34,844 bases of DNA from Gammaproteobacteria bacterium (GCA_016194665.1 JACQBD010000155.1:1-34844), one strand, 5' to 3'. Shown: positions 1-9,421, numbered from the stretch's first letter. Program-made: numbers and translations. The notes: a model not told the origin generated them from the sequence alone.

Positions 1-2430
1 AATATTAAGTATATCGGTTGCGGGAGCTGTAACACTGTTGAGTGAAGTCCGCCCGTTGTTAATTGCCGGCGCGCCAGCCTTAAGTTGATAGTTATCCGTT
101 GGGACGCTGACAAAAAGACTGGACGGTGTAGTAACGAAGGAATTGGCATCATAGCCCGCGGTTATCCAAGCGATTAAATCGATTACCGTGCTTTCGCCGT
201 TGAAGGATAAGCGGCCGACGAGGGCGTTATTGTTGCTTATGAAGTTGGTATTCGCCACAGAGATGCTCCCGGAGGCGCTGTCGCTGAGCAGAATATTATT
301 GAAGATGGTGTGCCCGCCGAGATCTTCACTCAGTTTGAGCGCCCAGCCGCCGCCACTCGGAGCAAGCAAGGTATTGTTCACGATTTTTAAATTTTTCGGA
401 CCGGCAGCGGCGTCTATTTGGAAAGCGCGCAGGGCGTTGCGTCCGTTTTTATAGATAACATTATTCTGAATCAAGGAATCTTGTACGCCGTCCATGTCCA
501 AACCATTATCGGTATTGCTATACAGAATATTATTTTCAATCGTCAATCCGCTGTGCAAGCCATCGCCGCCGACGCTCAAGTCGCCATTAAAGTGAATGCC
601 ATTTTTAGCGTTATTGAAACAACGATTGCCGCGCAAGATAGTGTTATCCGAACCGCCGTTGGCCAGATAAATACCATGGCTCGCGGCTGATCCGCTGGCG
701 CTGTTGCCTTCGACCAAGGAGTCCGCGACTTCTGAAAGATAAATATTGGTGGAACCGGAATTTTGCACGGTGTTATTGCGGACGATAAGCCCATGCATAG
801 GATTGTCAGGTGTGGCGTTGTGGGTCGCTAAGCCGTAGCCCGACATACCGGTGATGGTGAATCCTTCGATGGTCACGTAACTCGCGTTGTTGATCGTGAT
901 GCCTTCGCCGCTGCTATTGGCTTGATTGATCAAAGCAGAGCTGCCTTGCGCCTTGATCACAATCCGGTTCGACGGATTACCGCTCGCGGCTATCGTGAAG
1001 CCACTATAAGTGCCGTCATACACCAGCACCGTATCGCCGGGGCGCGCCACGTTTACCGCGGATTGGATCGTGGAGTATTCTTGCGTCGCCGCTCCGGCGC
1101 TGTCGTCGACGCACAATATGGTCGAACTACTGCAAGCCAATGGCGCCGAGGTCGTAAAAGTCCAGCTGTAGTTCGATGCCAAGGCGTTGCCCGCGGCATC
1201 TTTTACGCCATTGCTGCCGCCGACAATCGTCGCGGTATAAGTGGTCGAGCTGGCTAACGCGCTGGACGGCGTAAAAGTGGCGCTGGCGCCGTTGACGCTC
1301 ACGCTGCAGCTCACGCCATTAAGCGTAAATGTCGTCGTGGTAATAGAAGCGGCGCTCATTATTTCGCTGAAGCTAACGGTAATCGCGCCGCTGATAGAAA
1401 CATTGCCGGCGCCGCTGATAGGAGTCGTCGAAGAAACGGTCGGCGGCGTAGTGTCAGGCGCTGTGTAAGTGACCGTTAAGACATCGGTGCTCATGTTGCC
1501 GGCGGCATCGCGCGCTGTCAGTGTGATGACATTGCTGCCGCTTTGTAGTGTGATGTTAGTGACAGTCCAGGAAGTTGTTCCGCTTGCGTTGCCGCTGCCA
1601 CCGCGATCATTCGCCCAGGTTACTTGCGTTACGCCGACATTATCCGCAGCGCTGCCGCCGATGTTGAGGGTGCTGCTGGAAGTGGAGTAAGTAGCGGTGC
1701 TTGTCGGTGAGCTGATGGTGACGGTCGGAGGCGTGGTGTCGCCGGTGGTGCCGGTGGAATAGGTGACAGTCAGGGCGTCGGTGTTGACGTTACCGGCGGC
1801 ATCGCGCGCGGTGACGGTAATGACGTTGCTTCCCGTTTGTAAAGCGATGTTGTTCGCGTTCCATGAAGTGGTGCCGACGGCCGTGCCGTTGCCGCCGCGA
1901 TCGTTCGACCAGGTTACTTGCGTGACGCCTACATTATCCGCGGCGCTGCCGCTGAGGTTAATGGTGCCGCTGGAAGTGTTATAAGTAGCGGCGCTGGTAG
2001 GAGTGCTGATGGTCACGGTGGGCGGGGTGCTATCGGTGCTGGTGCCCGTGGAATAGGAAACAGTTAAGACGTCAGTGCTAATGTTGCCTGCCGCGTCGTG
2101 GGCGGTAACGGTAATGACGTTACTGCCGGTTTGCAGAGTAATATTGTTTGCGTTCCACGTGCTGCTGCCCGTAGCGGTGCCGTTGCTGCCACGATCGTTC
2201 GACCAAGTGATCTGCGTGACGCCGACATTGTCCGAAGCGGTGCCGCTAAGATTCAGCGTTGCGCTGTTGGTGCTATAGCTGGAAGCATTGGTAGGACCGG
2301 TAATGGTAATGATGGGCACGGTGGTATCGCTCGCACTGCCGCCAGAACCGCTGCCAGTGCCACCACCGCTACAAGCATTTAAAAAAAATGCCGCAGCCAA
2401 AAGCAAAGCAAGAATGCATTTATTTCGCAT
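1..2430 (-). CDS. Secreted lipoprotein with Ig-like repeats and a right-handed beta-helix (protein A, partial)
   Basis: Minus-strand reading frame open from an ATG at 2430 to the window edge, 810 codons with no stop; the C-terminus lies outside the window. The N-terminus is a lipoprotein signal (MRNKC, a hydrophobic run, then FLNAC with the lipid Cys at residue 20). Next come a Gly/Ser linker, three Ig-like repeats of about 98 residues (roughly residues 33-323), a different Ig-like domain of the SbsA/Big_5 type (about 325-430), and a right-handed beta-helix beginning at CSSSTILCVDD with many Asn-rich turns. The beta-helix is closely similar to the first one of the neighbouring protein B. It is the last visible gene of a C-B-A operon, 20 bp after B. 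The substrate is unknown; beta-helices of this kind occur in polysaccharide lyases, epimerases and adhesins. Being anchored to a membrane by lipid is inferred from the lipobox. Confidence 0.85.
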   Translation of the reverse strand, partial: MRNKCILALLLAAAFFLNACSGGGTGSGSGGSASDTTVPIITITGPTNASSYSTNSATLNLSGTASDNVGVTQITWSNDRGSNGTATGSSTWNANNITLQTGSNVITVTAHDAAGNISTDVLTVSYSTGTSTDSTPPTVTISTPTSAATYNTSSGTINLSGSAADNVGVTQVTWSNDRGGNGTAVGTTSWNANNIALQTGSNVITVTARDAAGNVNTDALTVTYSTGTTGDTTPPTVTISSPTSTATYSTSSSTLNIGGSAADNVGVTQVTWANDRGGSGNASGTTSWTVTNITLQSGSNVITLTARDAAGNMSTDVLTVTYTAPDTTPPTVSSTTPISGAGNVSISGAITVSFSEIMSAASITTTTFTLNGVSCSVSVNGASATFTPSSALASSTTYTATIVGGSNGVKDAAGNALASNYSWTFTTSAPLACSSSTILCVDDSAGAATQEYSTIQSAVNVARPGDTVLVYDGTYSGFTIAASGNPSNRIVIKAQGSSALINQANSSGEGITINNASYVTIEGFTITGMSGYGLATHNATPDNPMHGLIVRNNTVQNSGSTNIYLSEVADSLVEGNSASGSAASHGIYLANGGSDNTILRGNRCFNNAKNGIHFNGDLSVGGDGLHSGLTIENNILYSNTDNGLDMDGVQDSLIQNNVIYKNGRNALRAFQIDAAAGPKNLKIVNNTLLAPSGGGWALKLSEDLGGHTIFNNILLSDSASGSISVANTNFISNNNALVGRLSFNGESTVIDLIAWITAGYDANSFVTTPSSLFVSVPTDNYQLKAGAPAINNGRTSLNSVTAPATDILNI
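1462..2332 (-). repeat. Three tandem Ig-like domain repeats in protein A
   Basis: Three units of about 294-297 bp, each encoding an Ig-like domain. They start near DTTxPxxTIxxPT, run through GVTQxTWxNDRG and end at TARDAAGN or a close variant. The units differ at many positions but keep codon phase and length, as expected from in-frame duplication. Confidence 0.8.
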
Positions 2431-2450
2431 GCTGGCAATGCTAGTAAGAG

Positions 2451-5400
2451 TTAGGGGTAAATGCCAAGAGGAATCGGACTACCGAGGTATTCCCAGATAT
2501 AAGTGGTCAATGTGACGGGGCCTACATTTCCCAAGCGTTGGCCGGTGGCGCAAAAACCGCGCGTGGTGCCGGCGCACATTTCGCGCTTGATGCGGTCTTC
2601 ATTCGGCCACGGCCACAGGGAAGTCGAGCTCAGCGTGTTGTAGCCCGCATCGCCAAAGCGCGCGCCATCCGCACCGTAGCGATACAAAATATTGGCGCCG
2701 ATATCCGCGCCGCCAAAACCCTTGCCGTTTAGCAATGAGCCGGCTTCGATGCGCGTGAGATATTTAAGCGACGGCGTAGCGCCATCCGCGCGCGGATTGC
2801 TGGTGTAGCAGGCAACGGAACAGCTGGTCTGGTTATAGGCGCCATAGGCGGCGCTGTAGACATCGACATAGCTCAGCGTGTACGCCGAGTTAATTCCATA
2901 ATGGCCGCTATTGGTGGAAATCACGTTGCGCAGAATGCCGCTGGTTAATTCCGGCGCCACGCGCACGCCATCGTCGCCGCGGCCGTAAGCGGTGAGATTT
3001 TCTAAAAGACCACTGGGCGCATTGCGCGCGATGTTAAAGCCGCCGCCGGCGGCATCCCATGCCACGGCGTTGGAAATTTTAATGCTGGGATCGGTGGCCG
3101 CATCCGGTTCCATGTAATAGCCGTTATCCGGCGAGTTCAGCGACAACGTGCCGAGCCATTCGGCGCGCCCAAAAATCGGACCGGGATCGTGTTGCGCGAC
3201 CGCGAAATCGGCATACGGTGAACCGCCGCCGAGAATGCGATCGACCACGATAACGTTTTGCAAGGAAACGTCGGTTGAATTGTAGACGGTGATGCCGACG
3301 TTGGGATTGCCGCTGCCGCTGCAAGCGGACGTGCCGCAACCATCGCCGCGTACTAGCACGCGGCGCCACACGTTATGGCTGGCGCGGTAATTGATGGCAA
3401 TGATGCGTTCATTTTGGGCCCAGATCCAAACATCTTCGATCAAGTCGTAGTCGTTGCCGTAGTCATGATCGTTAGTGCCGATGCCAAACGCTCCGTGGAA
3501 ACCGCAATCTTTGACGGTGACGTAACTGGTGTTATAGAGATCGCCGCCGCCTTCGAAGGTGATGCCTTGAATTTTTATGAAGCTGTCTTTGCGCGTCGAG
3601 CGTCCGATAAACAGGCCACCTTGAATCACCACGTTGCCGGGATTTAATGCATGCACATAAGTCATGTTACTGATATTTGTACCCGAGGGCGGTTGCGCGG
3701 AAGCGTTACCGAGATAGCTGATATAACCGGTACCGGCGGATTCCGAATAAGCGCCATCGAGCAAAATCAATTCATCGCCGGCTTTCATGTTGGTGAAAGC
3801 CTTGGAAAAAGTTTTCCAAGGACTGGAAAGCGACTTACCGGTATTGGCGCTGTCGTTGCCGTTGGGGGCAAGATAAAAAGTAGTGCGCGTGACAGGAGTG
3901 CTGATCGCGCCGCTGCTGTAAGTAACGCTCAGTGTGTCGCTGCTGTTATTACCTGCGGCATCGCGCGCCGTCAGCGTAATCGTGTTCGTGCCATTTTGCA
4001 GAGCGATGCTGGCTACGCTCCATGACGTAGTACCGCTGGCCGTGCCGCTGCCGCCCAGACTGTTCGACCAACTCACTTGCGTCACCCCGACGTTATCCGC
4101 AGCGGTGCCCGCCAGATTTAACGTGTTGGACGAAGCGGCATAAGTCGTGTTGCTGGTGGGAGCAGTGATGGTGAGAGTAGGAGGCGTGGTATCCGCCGGC
4201 GCGCTGGGAGCATAACTGACGCTTAACGTATCAACGCTGCTATTTCCCGCCGCATCGCGCGCTGTTACCGTAATCGTATTGGTGCCGTTTTGTAGCGCAA
4301 TACTGCCGACGCTCCATGACGTAGTACCGCTGGCCGTGCCGCTGCCGCCCAAACTGTTTGACCAGCTCACCTGCGTGACAGCTACATCATCCGCAGCCGT
4401 GCCTGCCAGACTTAATGTATTCGATGAAGCTGTGTAGGTTGTGCTGCTGGTAGGAGAAGTAATGCTGACTGAGGGAGGAGTGGTATCGGTGGGAGTGCTT
4501 GAGCCTGTCGAAGAACCGCCGCTAGAACTAGGGGGCGGGGGCGATGGGGCCGGCGTAGGCTCGGGCGGAGGGGCCGAGCTGCCAATATAGAGCGATTCAT
4601 AAGCGCCAATGTCATAAGTAGTTCCTTGCGGACGCACGACATCGCGGATGTCGATACTAGGCGCATAAACGTAATTTAAGACGGAAGTGCCATGATCGAT
4701 AGCGACAGCGCCATTTTTTAGATCATAGTTTCCCGCGGCCATGTCCATAAACAGCGAAGCCGACGTAGAGATTAAAGAATTGCTGTCGTAGCCTTGGCTT
4801 TGCCATTGAGGCAAATCAATGATCGTGGATTCTCCGTCGAGCGAAAATTTTCCAGTGACAACATTGCTGTTGCTAACGAAGTTTGAATTACTGACAACGA
4901 TACTGCCGTTGCTGCCGTTATTCATGAGAATGTTATTAAAAATGGTATGCCCGCCCTGATCGGCTGTGAGCTTGATGGCCCAGCCGCCACCGTTAGGCAC
5001 GACAAAAGTATTATTGAATATCCTAAGATTTTTCGGACCTTGCGCCGCATCTATTTGATAACTGCGCAAAGCATGAGGAGTATTGTTGTAAACGAGATTA
5101 TTCTTAATAGTAGAGCGGCCCACGCCATCCATATCGAGACCGTTATTTTTATTGTTATAAATTATATTTTTTGCCACCGTCAAACCGGTTTGATAACCAT
5201 CGCCGCCGACACTGGCGTCGCCATTAAAATGAATGCCGGCTTTAGCGTTGTTGAAGCACCGATTCCCGCGCAAAATTGTTCGGTCCGATCCGGCATTGGC
5301 GAGATAGATTCCATGGCTGGCGATGGAACCGCTGGCGATATTTTTTTCAATGAGCGAATCGGCGACTTCCGACAAATAAATATTGCTCGAGTTTGAATTC

Positions 5401-5855
5401 TGTACAATGTTATTGCGTAGCGTGATGCCGTGCATGGGGTTGGTGGGGCTGGCGTTATGCGCCGCCACGCCGTATCTCGGCATGCCGGTAATAGTAAAAC
5501 CATCGATAGTGATATAGCTGGCGTTACTGAGTGTGATGCCTTCGCCATTATCGTTGGCGCTGTCGATCACGGCCGAAGTTCCTTGGGCTTTGATCGTGAT
5601 GCGATACACCGATGTTCCGCTGGCGGATATCGAAAACCCGCGATAATTTCCGTCGTACACTAGAACGGTATCGCCTGGCTGCGCGACATCTACGGCTGCT
5701 TGAATGGTGGAGTATTCTTGGGTGGCGCCGACCGCGTCATCCACGCACAGTACGGTTGAGCTGCTGCAACTGAGCGTTTCGGCGCCCGAAATATTATTGA
5801 TACCGAATAAAAATAAAACGCTTAAAAATTTTAGGCAAAGCTTTCCCATGTCCAT
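2451..5855 (-). CDS. Secreted double beta-helix protein with two Ig-like domains (protein B)
   Basis: 1134 residues. The ATG at 5855 has GGAG eight bases upstream, which favours it over the ATG two codons later. A classical signal peptide (MDMGKLCLKF, hydrophobic run, cleavage near SGA-ET) without a lipobox predicts release rather than lipid anchoring. Order of parts: beta-helix 1 (about residues 28-420, starting CSSSTVLCVDD and ending DIGAYE), a Pro/Ser/Thr linker, two Ig-like repeats (about 455-650), then beta-helix 2 (about 660-1134, starting TTFYLAPNGND and ending IWEYLGSPIP). Beta-helix 1 matches protein A; the Ig repeats plus beta-helix 2 match protein C almost throughout. Paired cysteines in beta-helix 2 (CGTSAC, CSVAC, CAGTTRGFC) suggest disulfides. 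No catalytic residues could be assigned. It sits 48 bp after gene C and 20 bp before gene A, so all three are probably cotranscribed. Confidence 0.88.
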   Translation of the reverse strand: MDMGKLCLKFLSVLFLFGINNISGAETLSCSSSTVLCVDDAVGATQEYSTIQAAVDVAQPGDTVLVYDGNYRGFSISASGTSVYRITIKAQGTSAVIDSANDNGEGITLSNASYITIDGFTITGMPRYGVAAHNASPTNPMHGITLRNNIVQNSNSSNIYLSEVADSLIEKNIASGSIASHGIYLANAGSDRTILRGNRCFNNAKAGIHFNGDASVGGDGYQTGLTVAKNIIYNNKNNGLDMDGVGRSTIKNNLVYNNTPHALRSYQIDAAQGPKNLRIFNNTFVVPNGGGWAIKLTADQGGHTIFNNILMNNGSNGSIVVSNSNFVSNSNVVTGKFSLDGESTIIDLPQWQSQGYDSNSLISTSASLFMDMAAGNYDLKNGAVAIDHGTSVLNYVYAPSIDIRDVVRPQGTTYDIGAYESLYIGSSAPPPEPTPAPSPPPPSSSGGSSTGSSTPTDTTPPSVSITSPTSSTTYTASSNTLSLAGTAADDVAVTQVSWSNSLGGSGTASGTTSWSVGSIALQNGTNTITVTARDAAGNSSVDTLSVSYAPSAPADTTPPTLTITAPTSNTTYAASSNTLNLAGTAADNVGVTQVSWSNSLGGSGTASGTTSWSVASIALQNGTNTITLTARDAAGNNSSDTLSVTYSSGAISTPVTRTTFYLAPNGNDSANTGKSLSSPWKTFSKAFTNMKAGDELILLDGAYSESAGTGYISYLGNASAQPPSGTNISNMTYVHALNPGNVVIQGGLFIGRSTRKDSFIKIQGITFEGGGDLYNTSYVTVKDCGFHGAFGIGTNDHDYGNDYDLIEDVWIWAQNERIIAINYRASHNVWRRVLVRGDGCGTSACSGSGNPNVGITVYNSTDVSLQNVIVVDRILGGGSPYADFAVAQHDPGPIFGRAEWLGTLSLNSPDNGYYMEPDAATDPSIKISNAVAWDAAGGGFNIARNAPSGLLENLTAYGRGDDGVRVAPELTSGILRNVISTNSGHYGINSAYTLSYVDVYSAAYGAYNQTSCSVACYTSNPRADGATPSLKYLTRIEAGSLLNGKGFGGADIGANILYRYGADGARFGDAGYNTLSSTSLWPWPNEDRIKREMCAGTTRGFCATGQRLGNVGPVTLTTYIWEYLGSPIPLGIYP
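3905..4490 (-). repeat. Two tandem Ig-like domain repeats in protein B
   Basis: Two units 294 bp apart. They share an uninterrupted identical tract of about 43 bp (4015-4057 and 4309-4351), which points to recent duplication or gene conversion between them. Confidence 0.8.
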
Positions 5856-5903
5856 ACGATGAACTCCATCCTTGTTGTTCTAAGCGGTTAGAGTTGTGGA
5901 AAG

Positions 5904-8180
5904 CTAATAGATTCCCGAAGGAATCGGGTTTCCAAGAAATTCCCAGATATAAGTAGTAAGAGTTGTTGGGCCGAGATTGCCCAGACGTTGACTTGAAGAA
6001 CAAAAACCACGTGTCACACCGCTGCACATTTCACGCTTAATACGATCTTCATTCGGCCACGGCCATAGCGAGGTTGAGCTGAGTGTGTTGTAACCCACAT
6101 CGCCGAAGCGCGCGCCATCCGCGCCATAGCGGTATAAAACATTCGCACCGATATCCGCACCGCTGTAGCCGATCCCTTTAAGAGCCGAGCCGGACTCGAT
6201 GCGAGTGATGTATTTCAGCGAAGCAACTGAGCCGGTAACGGCGAGGATCGGATTTAAAACGTTACAGCCGATTGTGCAGCTGGTCTGGTTGTAAGCGCCT
6301 CTGCTGGCGTTATATACGTTCACGTAGCTTGGGGTGTATTTAGAGTTAATGCCGTAACCGCCGGCATTTACCGAAATGACGTTACGCAAAGTCCCGCTGG
6401 TCAATTCCGGGGCGACGCGCACGCCGTCATCGCTGCGCCCGTAGGCCGTCAGGTTTTCCAGCAAATTATTGGTGCCGGTGCGCGCCAGATTAAAACCACC
6501 GCCCGCGGCACTCCAGGCCACGGCATTGGAGATCTTGATGGTTTGATCGACACTGGTATCCGGCTCCATATAATAGCCGTTATCCGGCGAGTTCAATGAA
6601 ATCGTGCCAAGCCATTCGGCGCGGCCGAAAACCGGACCAGGGTCGTGTTGTGCTACCGCGAAATCGGAGTAAGGCTCATCGCCGCTCGCCAAGATACGAT
6701 CCACCACCATGACGTTCTGCAAGGAGACATCCATCGAGTTATAGACGGAGATGCCGACATTGGGATTTCCACTGCCGGTGCAAGAAGAGGTGCCGCAACC
6801 GTCGCCACGCACCAGTACACGGCGCCAAACGTTGTGATGCGCGCGATAATTAATCGCGACCACGCGCTCGCCCGTAGCCCATATCCAAACATCTTCGACG
6901 AGATCGTAATCGTTGCCATTGTCGTGATCGTTGGTGCCGATGCTGAAGGCGCCATGAAAACCGCAATCTTTAAGTGTGACGTAACTGGTATTGTAAAGAT
7001 CGCCGCTGCCTTCAAAAGTAATTCCTTGGATCTTGATAAAGCTGTCTTTGCGCGTCGAACGTCCAATGAACAAGCCGCCCTGAATCAAAACGCTGCCGGG
7101 GTGCAGAGCGTGCACGTAAGTCATGTTATTTATGTTAGCGCCGGAAGGAGGCTGAGCGGAACCGTTGCCGACCCAATTGATATATCCCGTTCCCGCGGAT
7201 TCTGAGTAGGCGCCATCCAGTAAAATCAATTCATCGCCACCCACCATGCTAGAGAAAGCTTTGGCAAAAGTTTTCCACGGACTCGATTCCGAACGGCCGG
7301 TGTTGCTGTTATCGCTGCCGTTGGGAGAAAGATAAAAAGTTGTGCGGCTGCTGCTGCCGCTGTTGTAAGTGACGATGAGTGTATCGCTGCCCGTGTTGCC
7401 CGCTGCATCGCGCGCGCTGACTGTGATCGTGTTGGTTCCATTCTGCAAAGCAATACCGCCTATGCTCCACGATGTAGTGCCGCTCGCTGTACCGCTGCCG
7501 CCTAAACTATTCGACCAAGTGATTTGCGAAACGCCGACATTGTCGGCAGCTGTGCCTGCCAGATTCAACGTGCTAGCAGAAGAGGCATAGCTGGTGCCAG
7601 TAGTAGGAGAGCTGATGGTAACCGTGGGAGAAGTGATGTCGCCGGAACTGCCGCTGGAATAACTAATGCCTATCGTGTCAGTGCCAATGTTACCGGCGGC
7701 ATCGCGCGCCGATATGGTGATGGTATTTAATCCGTTCTGTAAGCTAATGCCGCTGACGCTCCAGGAAGTCGTGCCGCTGGCGGTACCGCTGCCACCCGCG
7801 CTATTTATCCAAGTGACTTGGGTAACGCCAATGTTATCGGCAGCAGTACCGGCAAGATTTACGGTATTGCCGGTAGAGGTGTAAGTGGCGTTGCTGGTAG
7901 GAGAGGTAATGACGGCGCTCGGGCGAGTGGTGTCCGCCGTGCTACTTGAACCGCCGCTTGAGCCACCCGAGCTTCCAGAAGTTCCAGAACCTGAACCGCC
8001 TGATCCTGAAGTCGAAGACGTTAAAGTGGTGGTGGTCGTACCGCCACCGGTGTTACTGTTATTGCTGCTGGTACCGCCACCGCCGCAAGCGGTTAATAAG
8101 ACAAATGAGAATAGTAAGGCGACGAAGGACTGGCAGCTTGTGTTTTTAACTGCCAAACGTGGTCGGCGAGTGATTTCCAT
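5904..8180 (-). CDS. Beta-helix lipoprotein with two Ig-like domains (protein C)
   Basis: 758 residues, ATG at 8180 preceded by AGGGAG with a 4-base spacer. The N-terminus is basic, then hydrophobic, with lipobox LLTAC (Cys at residue 32), followed by a low-complexity Gly/Ser/Thr/Asn linker of about 45 residues. Two Ig-like domains follow (about 80-280), then a right-handed beta-helix (TTFYLSPNGSD to IWEFLGNPIP) that is closely similar to the second half of protein B, including the paired cysteines CGTSSC, CTIGC and CSGVTRGFC. It is the first gene of the C-B-A operon, and the 317-bp gap upstream should hold the promoter. The family is a generic parallel beta-helix; a polysaccharide-binding or -modifying role is inference only. 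It differs from B by lacking beta-helix 1 and carrying a lipid anchor. Confidence 0.88.
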   Translation of the reverse strand: MEITRRPRLAVKNTSCQSFVALLFSFVLLTACGGGGTSSNNSNTGGGTTTTTLTSSTSGSGGSGSGTSGSSGGSSGGSSSTADTTRPSAVITSPTSNATYTSTGNTVNLAGTAADNIGVTQVTWINSAGGSGTASGTTSWSVSGISLQNGLNTITISARDAAGNIGTDTIGISYSSGSSGDITSPTVTISSPTTGTSYASSASTLNLAGTAADNVGVSQITWSNSLGGSGTASGTTSWSIGGIALQNGTNTITVSARDAAGNTGSDTLIVTYNSGSSSRTTFYLSPNGSDNSNTGRSESSPWKTFAKAFSSMVGGDELILLDGAYSESAGTGYINWVGNGSAQPPSGANINNMTYVHALHPGSVLIQGGLFIGRSTRKDSFIKIQGITFEGSGDLYNTSYVTLKDCGFHGAFSIGTNDHDNGNDYDLVEDVWIWATGERVVAINYRAHHNVWRRVLVRGDGCGTSSCTGSGNPNVGISVYNSMDVSLQNVMVVDRILASGDEPYSDFAVAQHDPGPVFGRAEWLGTISLNSPDNGYYMEPDTSVDQTIKISNAVAWSAAGGGFNLARTGTNNLLENLTAYGRSDDGVRVAPELTSGTLRNVISVNAGGYGINSKYTPSYVNVYNASRGAYNQTSCTIGCNVLNPILAVTGSVASLKYITRIESGSALKGIGYSGADIGANVLYRYGADGARFGDVGYNTLSSTSLWPWPNEDRIKREMCSGVTRGFCSSSQRLGNLGPTTLTTYIWEFLGNPIPSGIY
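7350..7938 (-). repeat. Two tandem Ig-like domain repeats in protein C
   Basis: Two units of about 294 bp with the same phase and landmarks as those in protein B (PTxTISSPT, GTAADN, SGTTSWS, ARDAAGN). Confidence 0.78.
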
Positions 8181-8497
8181 TTAGCTCCCTAATCTCATTT
8201 AATTAAAATTGTTTTTAAAATGTCGCCAGTACCTGGCTGCACTAAAAATGTTAAAGCCTTCAAGACATCGTTAATATAGGGTGAAAACCTGTTATTAAAC
8301 ATAGGGAAGCAGATTTGCGGGAGGTTATTCCTGATGAGTGGCGGCGTATCCGACGGGAGTAAAAGTCTAGGCTGCCAACGGCGACCGCAAAAATTTTTAT
8401 ATCTAAACTCGTCGCCAAATAACGGCAGCGCGGCCTTGGCGCGAAACGATGTAACTTTGGTAATGAATACAATTTAAAAACACTGAGAAAATTGGCA
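8181..8497. promoter_or_regulatory. Divergent intergenic region between the beta-helix operon and the epimerase gene
   Basis: 317 bp with no convincing gene. It must carry promoters for both directions. A short perfect inverted repeat GCCAG-TAC-CTGGC lies at 8225-8237, about 45 bp upstream of gene C, and could be an operator or a 5' leader hairpin. The gene C side is AT-rich. On the epimerase side TACAAT at 8468-8473 is a possible -10 element, but no good -35 is seen. I recognised no known riboswitch here. Confidence 0.4.
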
Positions 8498-9415
8498 ATG
8501 AATATATTGATCACCGGCGGCGCCGGCTTTATCGGCTCGCATCTCGTCGAAAAATTATTGGCGGATGGAAATAAGATCAAAGTTTTGGACGATCTTTCTA
8601 CCGGCAAACGCGAAAATCTCCCACGTCATGCGGCGCTTGAATTTATCGAAGGCGATATTCGCGACGTCGGCAGCGTTAATCGTTGCGTAGCAGGCATGAA
8701 CGCCATCGTGCATCTCGCCGCCGTGGCCTCGGTGCAGGCGAGTATCGATGATCCGATTCGTACGCATCAAGTTAATTTCGACGGCACGCTGAATTTGCTC
8801 GAAGCCGCGCGTCGCTTGGGCGTCAAGCGTTTTGTGTACGCGTGTTCCGCCGCGGTATACGGCGATACGGTAAACGTGCCGGTGGCTGAAACATTAACGC
8901 CGAATCCCTTATCGCCTTACGCCGTGGATAAATTAGCCGGCGAATATTATTTGTTGCATTATCACCGCAAATACGATTTGGCCACGACCTCGTTTCGCTT
9001 TTTTAATATTTACGGTCCACGACAAGATCCGTCTTCGCCTTATTCCGGCGTGATTAGTATTTTTGTCGATCGTTTGCGGCGCAACGAAGCTGTTACCATT
9101 TTCGGCGACGGCGAGCAAACACGGGATTTTGTCTACGTGCAAGATTTAGCTGCGTTGTTGGCGCGCACGGTGCAAGGCGCGGACGGCGTCGGCGGCGTGT
9201 TCAACGTCGGCACAGGCGTGCGCCATTCTTTACTACAGTTGTTGGGCCATCTCGAAAAATTATCCGCCAAGAAAATCGAAAGGCGGCATGTACCGGCGCG
9301 TCTCGGCGATATTCAGCATTCATGCGCGGATGTATCGCGGCTCAAAAGTATTTTTACCCAGGCGCCGTCGACACCGTTCGATCGCGGCTTGAAAAACTTG
9401 CTGGATTCGTTGTGA
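8498..9415 (+). CDS. NAD-dependent epimerase/dehydratase (UDP-glucose 4-epimerase-like)
   Basis: 305 residues, extended short-chain dehydrogenase family acting on nucleotide sugars in the cytoplasm. The Rossmann motif GGAGFIG is at residues 7-13, the catalytic Tyr-Lys pair at Y141 and K145 (YAVDK), and the active-site Ser at S117 (ACSAAVYGD). FRFFNIYGPRQ and DFVYVQDLA are family landmarks. The frame could open at a TTG six bases earlier, but the ATG at 8498 starts the standard MNILITGG and has GAGA nine bases upstream, so I use it. The protein is shorter than classic GalE (about 340 residues) and resembles the sugar epimerases of polysaccharide gene clusters. The exact substrate cannot be read from the sequence. 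It is a single gene, convergent with the next one and only 6 bp from it. Confidence 0.88.
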   Translation: MNILITGGAGFIGSHLVEKLLADGNKIKVLDDLSTGKRENLPRHAALEFIEGDIRDVGSVNRCVAGMNAIVHLAAVASVQASIDDPIRTHQVNFDGTLNLLEAARRLGVKRFVYACSAAVYGDTVNVPVAETLTPNPLSPYAVDKLAGEYYLLHYHRKYDLATTSFRFFNIYGPRQDPSSPYSGVISIFVDRLRRNEAVTIFGDGEQTRDFVYVQDLAALLARTVQGADGVGGVFNVGTGVRHSLLQLLGHLEKLSAKKIERRHVPARLGDIQHSCADVSRLKSIFTQAPSTPFDRGLKNLLDSL

Positions 9416-9421
9416 GAAAAA

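Noticed and set aside
1462-7938. Regular ~294-bp repeats considered as a CRISPR or satellite array
   Set aside because: The units are in-frame protein domains of about 98 codons within genes, with no short repeat-spacer structure.
188-8184. Many plus-strand open frames of 60-190 codons opposite the beta-helix genes
   Set aside because: They are antisense to long, domain-bearing minus-strand genes, have repetitive low-complexity translations that repeat with the Ig units, and lack ribosome sites.
8260-8607. 115-codon minus-strand frame across the intergenic gap and the epimerase start
   Set aside because: It overlaps the conserved Rossmann start of the epimerase, has no recognisable domain and no ribosome site.
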